Assembly (NCBI GenBank): GCA_964348275.1
Contig: CAYGBT010000009.1
Location: 1 to 64,000, forward strand
DNA from: CSP1-5 sp964348275
Lineage (GTDB): Bacteria; Methylomirabilota; Methylomirabilia; Methylomirabilales; CSP1-5
Length of the DNA: 64,000 nt
Direction: 5' to 3'
A program made the position numbers and the translations under genes. Under the pieces are notes generated by a model. That model was not told where the DNA came from. It worked only from the letters and a program-made list of their open reading frames with translations, and made no database searches. Shown here one piece after another: positions 17,755-26,036 of the stretch; position 1 is the first letter of the stretch; each line of letters starts with the position of its first letter.

Positions 17755-18025
17755 GATGATCACTCACGGCGGGCGTCCAACCGGACAATTGCGAGGCTCG
17801 TGGGGATACTCTTACCTGATTTGTCCGCCTCTCGCAAGCACAAACGGAAGGACCAAGGGGGGGACAGGCCGTCAGCCTGGTGGGTTGGAATGATATGTCC
17901 CGATCCGGAGGTATTAATTGAAGGCTAGCAATGTGGGGATAACCAGGTAAGGGGGACCGCGTCAGCTTTTGGCCTCACCCCGAGTGTCAAATCTAAAGCT
18001 TCGACCCATCCCCTCTTTGGGGTAC
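17755..18025. other. Intergenic, no gene seen
   Basis: Upstream of comM. No convincing reading frame, terminator or repeat was found; GC falls toward the 18-kb end. It must hold the comM promoter, but I cannot pick a clear one. Confidence 0.4.
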
Positions 18026-18200
18026 TCAGCGAAGATCCTTCGCGATCTGTCCAGCCCAAATATGGTGTGCCGTGGTCATCGTGGCGGGGTATTCCTCCAA
18101 GGCACGCTTGTACTCGTCGGCCTTTGCCACGGTCGTAATCCCCCACTGTTCCTCTAAATACTTTTCCATTACCAAAAACCAATGCGTCGCTAATGTTCAT
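18026..18200 (-). pseudogene. Frameshifted small ORF of unknown function
   Basis: A good GGAGG site precedes an ATG at 18200 (MNISDALVF...). After nine codons the coding-like sequence moves to another frame: an ATG at 18169 begins MEKYLEEQWGITTVAKADEY, continuing to IWAGQIAKDLR at 18026. Removing one T from the T5 run near 18176-18180 would join the halves into one protein of about 57 residues. The downstream half is soluble, acidic and helix-like. I do not recognise the family. Either a real small gene with a sequencing error or a decayed one. Confidence 0.35.
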
Positions 18201-18370
18201 GAGTCCTCCCTATAATCTGCATCGCGCCTCGCAGGACCAGAAAAAGGGGGGCAGACACCTTCTTAGTTGGCAGTGGGAGGTTCCCGTCGACATAGGTTTC
18301 AACACAACACAACAGACATCTCCTTCGGCCCTTGTGAGTACGGGCATCTTACAAACAACCACAGTCAATT

Positions 18371-18390
18371 AGGGGTCAAGTCTGCTCTTG
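18371..18390 (+). repeat. RAYT element terminal repeat, left
   Basis: AGGGGTCAAGTCTGCTCTTG; exact reverse complement found at 19545-19564. It lies inside the last codons of the transposase reading frame. Confidence 0.85.
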
Positions 18391-19355
18391 GCTCACCTTG
18401 GAGGCACCGCCGGATTTGTTGGAATCGCCGAGCCATCTCGCCTCCTTTCTGGAGCTCCCCCTGAGTTCGCCCGATCACACTGCTGACCGCGGAGTAACCC
18501 CCTACCCCAAAGAGCCTTGCAATATCCTGCAGCCTGAGACCGGCGAGCCGCCGACACTTATACATCGCCAGGGCCCGCGCCTCGTCCCGCTGTCCCCGCC
18601 GACCCTGAAGAATGGCCTCCCGTCGCCTGCCGTACACCTGCCCCACTGCCTTCAGGCAGATCTCCGCGTCCAGACGGAGATAGGCCTTAGCGTCAGGGAC
18701 TTCCGTGAGCGCGATTCCTCGTTTCCGCATGCGCCTTCGAGTTCGTTCTATGAACTGTTCGGATCCCAGCACTGGCCCCCGGCGCTGGTTCCCGTAGAAC
18801 GCGCGTACCGGCGCGTCCAGTGCAGATTTCATGAAGGCCAAGAATGCAGCCCCCGATCCTTGCGAGGAAAGCGGTTCAGGAGTTGCGCGGCATCTAGCCA
18901 TGCTGGCCGCTTCCATTCGTCCGGATATAGGCGACAACTGCTCCATTCATAAGCTTCGGGGGTGCGGACCAGGCCCGCGGCGATGGGATTTTGATGGATG
19001 TAGCGGGCCACGGCCAGTAGATACGGCTCGGCCTCCACGACGATGGCAGCGTACCGGCCCCGGAACAAAAGGCTGTCCCGGCCGTACCGCCGGTTGCACC
19101 GCTGTGTGTACATTCCGTCCAGGTGGCGCATGACCCGCGCCAGGTTCGCCTCCGGCGTCTGAAGGAGTAAATGGTAGTGATTGTCTAGGAGGCAATAGGC
19201 GAGCACCCGGATCCCCCACATCTCGTGGCAGTCGGCAAGAAGCTCAAGAAACACCGCCCGGTCGGCGCGATCGTAGAAAACGACCTGCGGGGCCAACCCG
19301 CGGTTCATGACATGGTAGTAAGCACCCTGGAATTCAATGCGAAGGGGCCGTGCCA

Positions 19356-19455
19356 NNNNNNNNNNNNNNNNNNNNNNNNNNNNNNNNNNNNNNNNNNNNN
19401 NNNNNNNNNNNNNNNNNNNNNNNNNNNNNNNNNNNNNNNNNNNNNNNNNNNNNNN
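19356..19455. other. Assembly gap with identical 55-base flanks
   Basis: 100 N flanked by the same 55 bases on both sides (19301-19355 and 19456-19510). Joining the copies restores the transposase reading frame exactly, so no sequence is likely to be missing. The gap is an unmerged contig overlap. Confidence 0.95.
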
Positions 19456-19544
19456 CGGTTCATGACATGGTAGTAAGCACCCTGGAATTCAATGCGAAGG
19501 GGCCGTGCCACGGCCGGAAGGTACCAGAAGGACTGAAGATGAGT

Positions 19545-19564
19545 CAAGAGCAGACTTGACCCCT
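19545..19564 (-). repeat. RAYT element terminal repeat, right
   Basis: Exact inverted copy of 18371-18390. A CCCTTAAGA/CCCCTTAA short direct repeat follows immediately outside. Confidence 0.85.
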
Positions 19565-20055
19565 TAAGACCCCTTAATCTAATCCCGGCAGGGGGTCTAA
19601 AGGGAAGAGGGACGGGAGGTACAAAGCAAGTGCCCCAAGTGACCCATTGGCTTCCCGGTCCCCTTCGGCCTTCCTCCCCCTCCTGTTCCAGATCCGGCTC
19701 TGCTTGCCTTTCGGCTCACAGCTCCCTCTCCGGTTCAGGAGAGGTTTACAACCGTCAAGTCCCGGTACCTCCCTTGAACCACTTGGGGCACCTGAGACAA
19801 TAGCCCTACCCCATGCGGTTGTCAAGGAAAATCTTTCTACGCTGACCAGAGAAGAGGAGGACCGCCTTCAGGCCGCCACTGCGGCCCTTCATTCGTTCAC
19901 ACCATTTGGCCATTTCTCGCTAGCAGAAAGGAAGTAAGCGGTGGAATCGTCGCGATGACGAAATGATTCATCTGCTCGCTCATGACAACTGCACCGTTCG
20001 GAATCAGCGAATACGGGAACTGTTGCTTGCCCTATCCGCGGTCAAAGAACGGTAA
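19565..20055. other. Intergenic with possible gene relics
   Basis: No complete gene recognised. On the plus strand two coding-like fragments end in tandem: one ending TLTREEEDRLQAATAALHSF...LAERK at 19937, the other a 30-codon piece beginning MIHLLAHDNCTVRNQRIREL at 19963 and ending at 20055, 13 bases before a strong hairpin. They could be remains of one helical plus-strand gene. Neither has a clear ribosome site. Confidence 0.3.
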
Positions 20056-20067
20056 GGTCTAAAAATA

Positions 20068-20094
20068 AGAGGGTCACCTAGATGGTGACCCTCT
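20068..20094 (-). terminator. Rho-independent terminator of the Arg-rich protein gene
   Basis: Perfect 11-bp stem AGAGGGTCACC / GGTGACCCTCT with a 5-nt loop. On the minus strand it is followed by TTATTTTT, giving a classical terminator 30 bases after the stop at 20124. On the plus strand the T tract is poor (TCATT). Confidence 0.85.
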
Positions 20095-20123
20095 TCATTG
20101 ACCGAAGTGAAAATTGGTTGGGC

Positions 20124-20393
20124 TTACTTTTTGGCCCGAGCCCGGCGGCCAGTTGCCGTTCTCCTTCGGCGTGCACGACGTGCCCCGGCTACCCGTCGGC
20201 CCCGGCGGCGGCGCCGTTTTGCCGGTGCTGCCGCCTTTGCAGAAACGACCTTGTAGCCGATTTTGCCCAGCGCCCTGTTGAGGCTGGTGACAAGCCCCTT
20301 CTCAACTCGCTCCAATCGCTTTCGTTCGCCAAGAACAGCTCCAACACTCTTGGCCAGGCTCTCCAACTTTCTTCTTGCCGTTTTTCTTGCCAC
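20124..20393 (-). CDS. Arg/Lys-rich histone-like basic protein
   Basis: 89 residues from a GTG five bases after GGAGG. Two parts are visible. Residues 1-55 form an amphipathic helical region (SLAKSVGAVLGERKRLERVEKGLVTSLNRALGKIGYKVV). From residue 56 the tail is almost only Ala, Arg, Gly and Lys (KRRRRRGRRVAGARRARRRR). This is the composition of bacterial histone-H1-like and other nucleoid-coating proteins, so nucleic-acid binding is likely. It has its own promoter and terminator and is an independent transcription unit. No named family recognised. Confidence 0.7.
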   Translation of the reverse strand: MARKTARRKLESLAKSVGAVLGERKRLERVEKGLVTSLNRALGKIGYKVVSAKAAAPAKRRRRRGRRVAGARRARRRRTATGRRARAKK

Positions 20394-20443
20394 GTGCTCC
20401 TCCTTTCAACGAGCAAAAAAAAGCAAGAACTTGGCACGAGAAA

Positions 20444-20472
20444 TTTCTACGATTCGAACGGCAAAATGTCAA
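20444..20472 (-). promoter_or_regulatory. Sigma70-type promoter for the Arg-rich protein gene
   Basis: On the minus strand TTGACA (20472-20467) and TAGAAA (20449-20444) are separated by 17 bases. Expected start of transcription is about 40-45 bases upstream of the GTG start at 20393, with a good GGAGG site in the leader. Confidence 0.65.
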
Positions 20473-20517
20473 GGAAAAATCCAGAAAACCCACATCACGA
20501 GGAGGAAGCTGTTATGC

Positions 20518-23500
20518 TTACCGCCGCTCCTCCGCCTCTTGCCCAACTGGTCCGACTACCGGGCGGCCGCCCACTTCTTTGGTCGGCTTTCTCTCAAGCC
20601 GTGCGGCGACGGCAACCTTCGCGTCCATCCAAAGAGAGTAGAGGGTGGGGATGAGGATCAGCGTAAAGACGCTCGAGACGACCAGTCCCCCCAGGACCGC
20701 CGACCCCAAGCCACGGTACAGCTCTGACCCCGATCCCCGCGCAAAAACCAGGGGAAGCATGCCAAAGACCGTGGTGGCGGTCGTCATAAAGATCGGACGG
20801 ATCCGGGTCCGGACACTCTCGAGAATCGCCTCCTGGGGCTGCCATCCCTCTCGCATGTTGTTCAAGGACTGGTGAACGATGAGGATGGCGTTGTTCACGA
20901 CGATCCCAGCCAGGATCACGAAACCCAACATGGTCATCACATCCATCTTGATGGACGGTTCAAAGGCATTGGCAAGCCTGACGGCGAGGACCCCTCCCGT
21001 GGCGGCGAGCGGGACGGTGAACATGATGATGAAGGGATAGCTCCAGGACTCGAAGAGTGAACACATCAGGAGGTAAATGACCACGAGGGCCAGCAGGAAA
21101 GACCACTTGATGGAGTTCCAGGCAATGCTCAGGTCTCGAGCCTGCCCGGCCACATCGATGGTGGTCCCCAGCGGGAGGGCTCTCCGCACGGGCTCGACGA
21201 CCTGTTCTACCAACTGAACCGCCTTCTCCAGCGGGACCTCGCCCTTCAGGTTGACGGTCAGCTTGATGGCGCGATCCCGATCGATGTGCTCGACCTTGGT
21301 CGGACCGGTGTCGAACCGGACGGCTGCAATGTCCGAAAGCTTCACCAAGCGCCCCGCGGGGGTAAAGAAGACGATCTGGTCGAGGTCCTGGGTCCGTCGC
21401 ATTTCCTGGAGTGAGCCTTTGAGGATAATGTCCAGCTCCTTGCCCCGCTCCCGGAACACCCCAGCCTCCGTCCCGTGCACCATAGTCTCTACCACGTATC
21501 CGACCTCTCGGGCGCTCAACCCGAGCTGTGCGGCCTTGGAGCGGTCGACGCGGATCTGGAGCTCCGGGTTCCCGGCCTCAAAGCTGGTGTTGACGAAGTT
21601 GACTTGTGCAAGTTGGCGCAGGTCAGCCTGGAGTCGTTCGCTAATGGCGTGGATCTGCTCGAGGCTGTCCCCTTTGACATCGACCTCCAGGTTGGTCCCG
21701 CCGATAAAGGATCCGCGCCGCCGAAAGAGCGGGGATTGGGTAATGAAGACCCCTTCCGTCCCAGGCACCCCCTTGGCCCGCCCCCGCATCTTGGCAATCA
21801 CCTGGCGCATTCCAGAGAGCGTATGGTATTCCTCCTTGATGATGGCTCCCATGATGGTGTTTTCCACCCGAGCCACCGCGAACATCCGGTAGATCTCGGG
21901 CAGGGCGAACCGGCGCTCAAACTCTTTCAACAGCGCCTCTCGCTGGGCGATGTTAAGACCCGGCGTCGTTCGAATGAGCACGAAAATCAGATTGCGGTTG
22001 CCCTGGGGGAGGTAGTCAATGGGCGGCATGAACACATAGCTGAGTAACACCGCGGCCAAGACAATGCTTACGGCCACCACGATTCGCCGCCAGACACTTC
22101 GGCGAAGGGTATCCAGGCTCCCGACGATGAAGTGGACGACGGCAGCCCCGAACCTCTCCACGCCGAGTCTGTCGAGCAATCTCCAGAGGGACCGGCGAGA
22201 GGCGGGATTGTGCGCGTGCTGGTTCACTGCCAGGAGACGAGAGCTCAGCATGGGCACGACGGTCAGCGAGACAAGGAGGGACAGGCCCACGGCCGTCGAG
22301 ATCGCAATAGCAATGTCGCGGAAGAGCTGGCCAGCCTCTTCCTTCACAAAGATGATCGGGATGAAAACAAAGATGGTGGTCAAGGTGGACGCCAAGACCG
22401 CTCCCCAGACCTCGACGGCGGCACCGTACGCAGCCCGGATCTTCTCCTTCCCCATTTGCCGGTGGCGGTAGATGTTCTCAAGGATCACAATGGAGTTGTC
22501 CACCACCATGCCGGCCGCGAACGCCAGCCCCGCCAGCATGACGATATTCAAGGTCCGACCCAGGGCATCCAAGACCACGAAGGTCGCGACGAGAGAAATA
22601 GGAATCGCAAAGGCAATGATGAAAATACTCGACGGACTCCGGAGAAAGAGCAGCAGGACGGCCACGGCCAGGAAGGCGCCGTAAAAAAGGTTGGACCTCA
22701 CCAGGCCCACCGATTCATAGATATAGTCGGTTTCGTCATAGACCTGGATCAGCTCGATGTCTTTCCCTCGATAGAGATTATTCAGATACCGGAGTTCCTT
22801 CTTGACCCCCTCCATGACCTCCAGCGTATTGGTTCCCGTGCGACGGAGCACGCCGAAGCCGATGGTCGGCCGCTTCCAGACGCGAACCACGCGTTCCTTC
22901 TCTTCATAGCCGAACCGCACCTGGGCGATGTCCCGGAGATACACAGTGCCGCGGGCGTCCTGCCGAATAACGACATCCGGGATCTGCCGGATATCGGTAA
23001 ACTGCCCCAGGGTTCGGACCACGTACCGCCGCTTCCCCTCTTCGATCCTTCCCCCCTTGATATTCCGGTTTTCTCCTAGCAGGGCATCCCGAACCTGAGT
23101 GACCGAGATCTGCCGGGCGCCCATCGCCTCGGCATCGAGGATCACGTGGACCTCCCGGTCCTCCCCCCCAAACATCCAAACCGTGGCCACCCCTGGAACC
23201 CGCTCCATCCGCGGCTGGATGACGTCATCCGCTTCCTCCCACACCTCGTTGATAGGCCGAGTCGTCTTGACGATAACCCAGGCAATCGGGGTCTCCTCGT
23301 CGGTATTGACCGCCCGGATCAGGGATTCATCGGCATCCTCAGGAAGATCCTTGACCTGGCCCAGCTTTTCCGAGACATCGAGGCGCGCCACGTCCTTGTT
23401 GATCCCCCAGTCAAACTTGAGAACGATGCGGCTATCGCCCTCGAAGGAGGTGGAGGTCATTTCGGAGAGGTTCTCCACCGAGTTGAGCCTTTCCTCAATC

Positions 23501-23697
23501 CGGTCGGTGATTTCCTGTTCCACCTCGAGGGGAGCTGCTCCTTGGTATTCGGTGCGTACGGTGACCTCAGGACGATCGATGGTGGGGGTCATCTGCCAGG
23601 GAAGCCGGAGGAGAGAGATCCCCCCGAACAGGAGGGCGAGAAGGACCCCAACCAAGACGGTAACCGGATACTTGATGCAGCCTTCGATCAGCCTCAT
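20518..23697 (-). CDS. RND efflux transporter permease subunit (second system)
   Basis: AcrB-family antiporter, 1059 residues. TM1 is at about residues 10-30 (VTVLVGVLLALLFGGISLLRL). The relay motif in TM4 is AAGMVVDNSIVILEN with Asp400-Asn401. The periplasmic porter domain contains FEGDSRIVLKFDWGIN, and the second half starts near residue 530 (IVVAVSIVLAAVLLSYVF). C-terminal tail is short and charged. The gene follows its adaptor with a 4-base overlap and the adaptor follows tetR. Unlike the first system there is no outer-membrane factor gene nearby, so it must borrow one. Confidence 0.94.
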   Translation of the reverse strand: MRLIEGCIKYPVTVLVGVLLALLFGGISLLRLPWQMTPTIDRPEVTVRTEYQGAAPLEVEQEITDRIEERLNSVENLSEMTSTSFEGDSRIVLKFDWGINKDVARLDVSEKLGQVKDLPEDADESLIRAVNTDEETPIAWVIVKTTRPINEVWEEADDVIQPRMERVPGVATVWMFGGEDREVHVILDAEAMGARQISVTQVRDALLGENRNIKGGRIEEGKRRYVVRTLGQFTDIRQIPDVVIRQDARGTVYLRDIAQVRFGYEEKERVVRVWKRPTIGFGVLRRTGTNTLEVMEGVKKELRYLNNLYRGKDIELIQVYDETDYIYESVGLVRSNLFYGAFLAVAVLLLFLRSPSSIFIIAFAIPISLVATFVVLDALGRTLNIVMLAGLAFAAGMVVDNSIVILENIYRHRQMGKEKIRAAYGAAVEVWGAVLASTLTTIFVFIPIIFVKEEAGQLFRDIAIAISTAVGLSLLVSLTVVPMLSSRLLAVNQHAHNPASRRSLWRLLDRLGVERFGAAVVHFIVGSLDTLRRSVWRRIVVAVSIVLAAVLLSYVFMPPIDYLPQGNRNLIFVLIRTTPGLNIAQREALLKEFERRFALPEIYRMFAVARVENTIMGAIIKEEYHTLSGMRQVIAKMRGRAKGVPGTEGVFITQSPLFRRRGSFIGGTNLEVDVKGDSLEQIHAISERLQADLRQLAQVNFVNTSFEAGNPELQIRVDRSKAAQLGLSAREVGYVVETMVHGTEAGVFRERGKELDIILKGSLQEMRRTQDLDQIVFFTPAGRLVKLSDIAAVRFDTGPTKVEHIDRDRAIKLTVNLKGEVPLEKAVQLVEQVVEPVRRALPLGTTIDVAGQARDLSIAWNSIKWSFLLALVVIYLLMCSLFESWSYPFIIMFTVPLAATGGVLAVRLANAFEPSIKMDVMTMLGFVILAGIVVNNAILIVHQSLNNMREGWQPQEAILESVRTRIRPIFMTTATTVFGMLPLVFARGSGSELYRGLGSAVLGGLVVSSVFTLILIPTLYSLWMDAKVAVAARLERKPTKEVGGRPVVGPVGQEAEERR

Positions 23698-24782
23698 CGC
23701 TTGACTTCCCCGTTACGACGGACCTCAACAGGCGTCCCGTCACTGAGGACCTCATTGCCGACTACGACCACCTCTTGCCCTGGCTTCAGATCACCTTTCA
23801 TGACCTCGACCATCTCCTCCAGTCCCTGTCCCGTCTCGACCCGGCGCTCCTGCACCCGAGACGTGTCCAAGACGAAAACGACCTGGTCCCTGCCTCGAGG
23901 AACGACCGCGTCCTTCGGGATGAAGAGCCCTCGACGAGGCTCGCCGTACCGGATGCTCACCCGGGCAAACATGCCAGCCTTCAGGAGATGTTCGCGAGAG
24001 TTGTCTACCCGGATCTTCACCGGAAAGTTCCGGCTGCTGATGTCTGCCTGCGGGATGATGTAGGCGATCCGGCCCTTAAAGATTCGACCGGGATAGGTGT
24101 CCACGGTCACCGTTGCCGCCTTGCCCATCCGGATCTTTCCGATGTCTCGTTCGTTGATCGGGATCAGGACATAGACGATGTCAATGTCCACGAGGTCCGC
24201 GACCTTGCCACCTTCGTCCACCCACTGACCGAGCTCGACATGCTTTTTCACGATGTAGCCGCTGAAGGGAGCGATGACGGTGGTCCGTCGAATCTCATCG
24301 GCAATCTTTCGAAACGCCTCCTCGGCGGAATCCTTGAGCGCCTTTGCAGCGTCCGCACTGGCCGCGGCCCGATCGAGCTCGGCCGCACTGACGGCCCCTT
24401 CATTGAAGAGCGTCTCGAAACGGCGGTGATCGTGCTGCGCCTTACTGAAGAGGGCTTCTTTCTCCCGAAGGTTCGCCTGTGCTTCCTTGAGTGCAATTTC
24501 GAGGTCGGTCCGGCGCAGGCGCGCGAGGACCTGCCCCTTCTCCACGCGATCCCCCTCCCGGAGATCGAAGCGGGCTACGGCTCCCTCCACCTCGGCACTG
24601 ACCGTGCTGTACAGGTTGGCCTCGACGGTTCCAACCGCCTGAATCTCTCGGTCGACGGCCCGCTCGACGACTGGCGCCACCTCGACGGGAACCGGGGGCT
24701 GCTCTTGGGCAAAGGCCCGAGGGAGCGTCCCCGTCAGGGCCAGCATCGCCCCAATTCCAACAAGAAGATTCCGCCACTTCAC
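23694..24782 (-). CDS. RND periplasmic adaptor (second system)
   Basis: 362-residue HlyD-type adaptor with signal peptide (LLVGIGAMLALTGTLPRAFA). The lipoyl half-motifs are EGAVARFDLREGDRVEKGQVLARL and TVIAPFSGYIVKKHVELGQWV. Between them is a long Ala/Glu/Lys helical hairpin. Beta-barrel and membrane-proximal domains follow, with DAVVPRGRDQVVFVLD. Start lies 9 bases from the tetR stop, so tetR, adaptor and permease form one transcript. Confidence 0.93.
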   Translation of the reverse strand: MKWRNLLVGIGAMLALTGTLPRAFAQEQPPVPVEVAPVVERAVDREIQAVGTVEANLYSTVSAEVEGAVARFDLREGDRVEKGQVLARLRRTDLEIALKEAQANLREKEALFSKAQHDHRRFETLFNEGAVSAAELDRAAASADAAKALKDSAEEAFRKIADEIRRTTVIAPFSGYIVKKHVELGQWVDEGGKVADLVDIDIVYVLIPINERDIGKIRMGKAATVTVDTYPGRIFKGRIAYIIPQADISSRNFPVKIRVDNSREHLLKAGMFARVSIRYGEPRRGLFIPKDAVVPRGRDQVVFVLDTSRVQERRVETGQGLEEMVEVMKGDLKPGQEVVVVGNEVLSDGTPVEVRRNGEVKR

Positions 24783-24791
24783 GGCTTCACC

Positions 24792-25370
24792 TCAAGTCCG
24801 CAATAAGCCAAGAATGTGTTGACCCAGGGACTCCATGAGATGGTCCGATGCTTCCGTGTGACCCAGGACCTCGTCGATCACATGCGCGCGGGTACAGTAA
24901 TACACCAGAATCGCGATCACGCTGAAGGTGGTCTGGTCAACGTTCAGCGCCCGGAAGCTTTTCCGCCCCACGCCTTCGTTCAGGATCCGGGAGACGCCCA
25001 GGAATATGCGACGGAAGTACTTCTCGGCGATGATCTGGACCTCGCGCTCTCGGCGCTCGACCGCCCGGTGGAGGAGCTGGAACTCATCGGGCTTCTCCCG
25101 GAAGAACCGCAGGAATGCCATGATGACCTTCTCCATCTGCTGGAGCGGTGCCTCTTCGCCGTCCGCGATCCGCTCGACTTCATCGCAGAACGGGGCAAGG
25201 GCCCCCTCAAGTAAACTGATGAAGAGCCCTCGTTTATCCTTGAAGTAGTAATAGAGGACCGGCTTCGTCACACGGGCCGCGCCGACGATTTGTCGGACGG
25301 AGGTTCCGTCAAACCCGTGCCGGGCAAATTCCCGCGTGGCGACCCGCTCGATGCGCCCCTTGGTCGTCAT
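24792..25370 (-). CDS. TetR/AcrR family transcriptional regulator
   Basis: 192 residues. The N-terminal HTH reads RIERVATREFARHGFDGTSVRQIVGAARVTKPVLYYYFKDKRGLFISLL, the standard TetR pattern with the recognition helix ending in LYYYF. The C-terminal ligand domain is helical and not conserved. First gene of the efflux operon; an operator-like palindrome sits six bases before its start codon, so it should repress itself and the pump until an inducer binds. Confidence 0.93.
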   Translation of the reverse strand: MTTKGRIERVATREFARHGFDGTSVRQIVGAARVTKPVLYYYFKDKRGLFISLLEGALAPFCDEVERIADGEEAPLQQMEKVIMAFLRFFREKPDEFQLLHRAVERREREVQIIAEKYFRRIFLGVSRILNEGVGRKSFRALNVDQTTFSVIAILVYYCTRAHVIDEVLGHTEASDHLMESLGQHILGLLRT

Positions 25371-25375
25371 TTACC

Positions 25376-25387
25376 TACCGTTCGGTA
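25376..25387. promoter_or_regulatory. TetR-type operator palindrome
   Basis: TACCG-TT-CGGTA, perfect 5-base arms. An outer A/T-rich shell (TTTACC...GGTAAA) extends the symmetry partly. It lies 6-17 bases upstream of the tetR start, overlapping the likely leader. AcrR/NalC-like repressors often use sites of this type. Confidence 0.6.
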
Positions 25388-25465
25388 AAGAGTAGCCTCA
25401 AAAATAAACCCCCTTTTCGAGGGCACGTTAACTATAGCACGAAGCACCACGGCCGTCAAATGGGG

Positions 25466-25624
25466 TTACTTCTCCTTCTTTTTGACCACACGCTTCTCGC
25501 TGACCTCCACCTGATCTCCGCACTCGGGACACATGTAATTCCCCTTCTTGCTCTTGGGGGGATCCACTCCTCTGCCCCCACAGGCGTGACAGGTGTACGT
25601 AATGATTCTCTCCCGCTCCTCCAC
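25466..25624 (-). CDS. Small zinc-ribbon protein
   Basis: 52 residues from a GTG behind GGGAGGGG. Four cysteines in two knuckles: CHAC near residue 10 and CPEC near residue 31, with GGRGVDPPKSKKGNYM between, followed by a Lys-rich tail (VVKKKEK). Its start lies just after the yraN stop, so it is probably the last gene of the rplS-rnhB-yraN operon. This resembles small rubredoxin/zinc-ribbon proteins of unknown role. Confidence 0.6.
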   Translation of the reverse strand: MEERERIITYTCHACGGRGVDPPKSKKGNYMCPECGDQVEVSEKRVVKKKEK

Positions 25625-25647
25625 AACCCCTCCCGCGCCCCGCCGAC

Positions 25648-26034
25648 TTACGACACCCCCCAGGCCGCCCCACTCCCCTGCACCGCGTTCCGAATCAGCT
25701 CGACCCGCGGCTCTGAGCTCTGCGGAAGAAATGATACGGCCACGACATCCACCCGACAAGGGACCCTCAGTCGGCGCTCCCGCAAATACGCCTCGGCAAC
25801 CCGCAAGATCTGCCGCTGCTTTCTCGTGTGAACCGCCTCGGCTGGTCCGCCAAATCGGGCCGAGCGTCGAGTCTTCACCTCCACAAAAACTAAGACATCC
25901 CCCTCCTGGGCGATAAGATCGATCTCCCCCAACGCACAGGCAAAATTTTCTTCCACAATCCGAAACCCGAGTCCCTCCAGGAACCGGCGGGCCACTGCTT
26001 CCCCTTCGATCCCGACCATTCGGCGATCCAGCAT
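25648..26034 (-). CDS. YraN family (UPF0102) nuclease-fold protein
   Basis: 128 residues. The restriction-endonuclease-like core of the family is clear: GIEGEAVARRFLEGLGFRIVEENF, then GEIDLIAQEGDVLVFVEVKTRRSARFG with the Asp and Glu-x-Lys catalytic-type residues, and RKQRQILRVAEAYL. Role is not firmly established in any organism, although the location beside rnhB is conserved widely. Two bases separate it from rnhB. Confidence 0.92.
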   Translation of the reverse strand: MLDRRMVGIEGEAVARRFLEGLGFRIVEENFACALGEIDLIAQEGDVLVFVEVKTRRSARFGGPAEAVHTRKQRQILRVAEAYLRERRLRVPCRVDVVAVSFLPQSSEPRVELIRNAVQGSGAAWGVS

Positions 26035-26036
26035 CC

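Larger units (their letters stand above)
18365..19511 (-). pseudogene. REP-associated tyrosine transposase with DnaA-domain-IV-like C-terminus (frameshifted, gapped)
   Basis: The pieces reassemble into one RAYT-type Y1 transposase. From a GTG at 19511 the 5' part reads VARPLRIEFQGAYYHVMN; after removing the duplicated gap flank it continues as RGLAPQVVFYDRADR. The HUH motif is NHYHLLL and the catalytic-Tyr region is AVARYIHQNPIAAGLV followed by YEWSSC. At the C5 run 18850-18854 the frame breaks: one frame stops at 18829, the other continues AAFLAFMKSALDAP to PRADLTPN at 18365. The extra C-terminal part (ALAMYKCRRLAGLRLQDIARLFGVGG) closely resembles domain IV of DnaA. Length and order match known RAYT proteins. 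Confidence 0.85.
18371..19564. mobile_element. RAYT element with 20-bp inverted ends
   Basis: The transposase gene is bracketed by two identical inverted 20-mers, AGGGGTCAAGTCTGCTCTTG at 18371-18390 and its reverse complement at 19545-19564. The identity extends imperfectly outward (TTA...) and inward (GGCTC/GACTC). Once the artificial gap and one duplicate flank are removed, the element is about 1.04 kb. RAYT genes typically sit between inverted REP sequences. No target duplication is obvious. Confidence 0.8.

Noticed and set aside
19647..19937. 96-codon plus-strand frame as a full gene
   Set aside because: First half is Pro/Ser/Arg-rich with no ribosome site; only the last 30 codons look coding, so it is recorded as a possible relic rather than a gene.
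22132..24063. Long plus-strand frames (315, 305 codons) opposite the second RND operon
   Set aside because: Antisense to well-supported permease and adaptor genes; the Asp/His/Arg/Pro-rich composition is what an antisense frame of a GC-rich gene gives.
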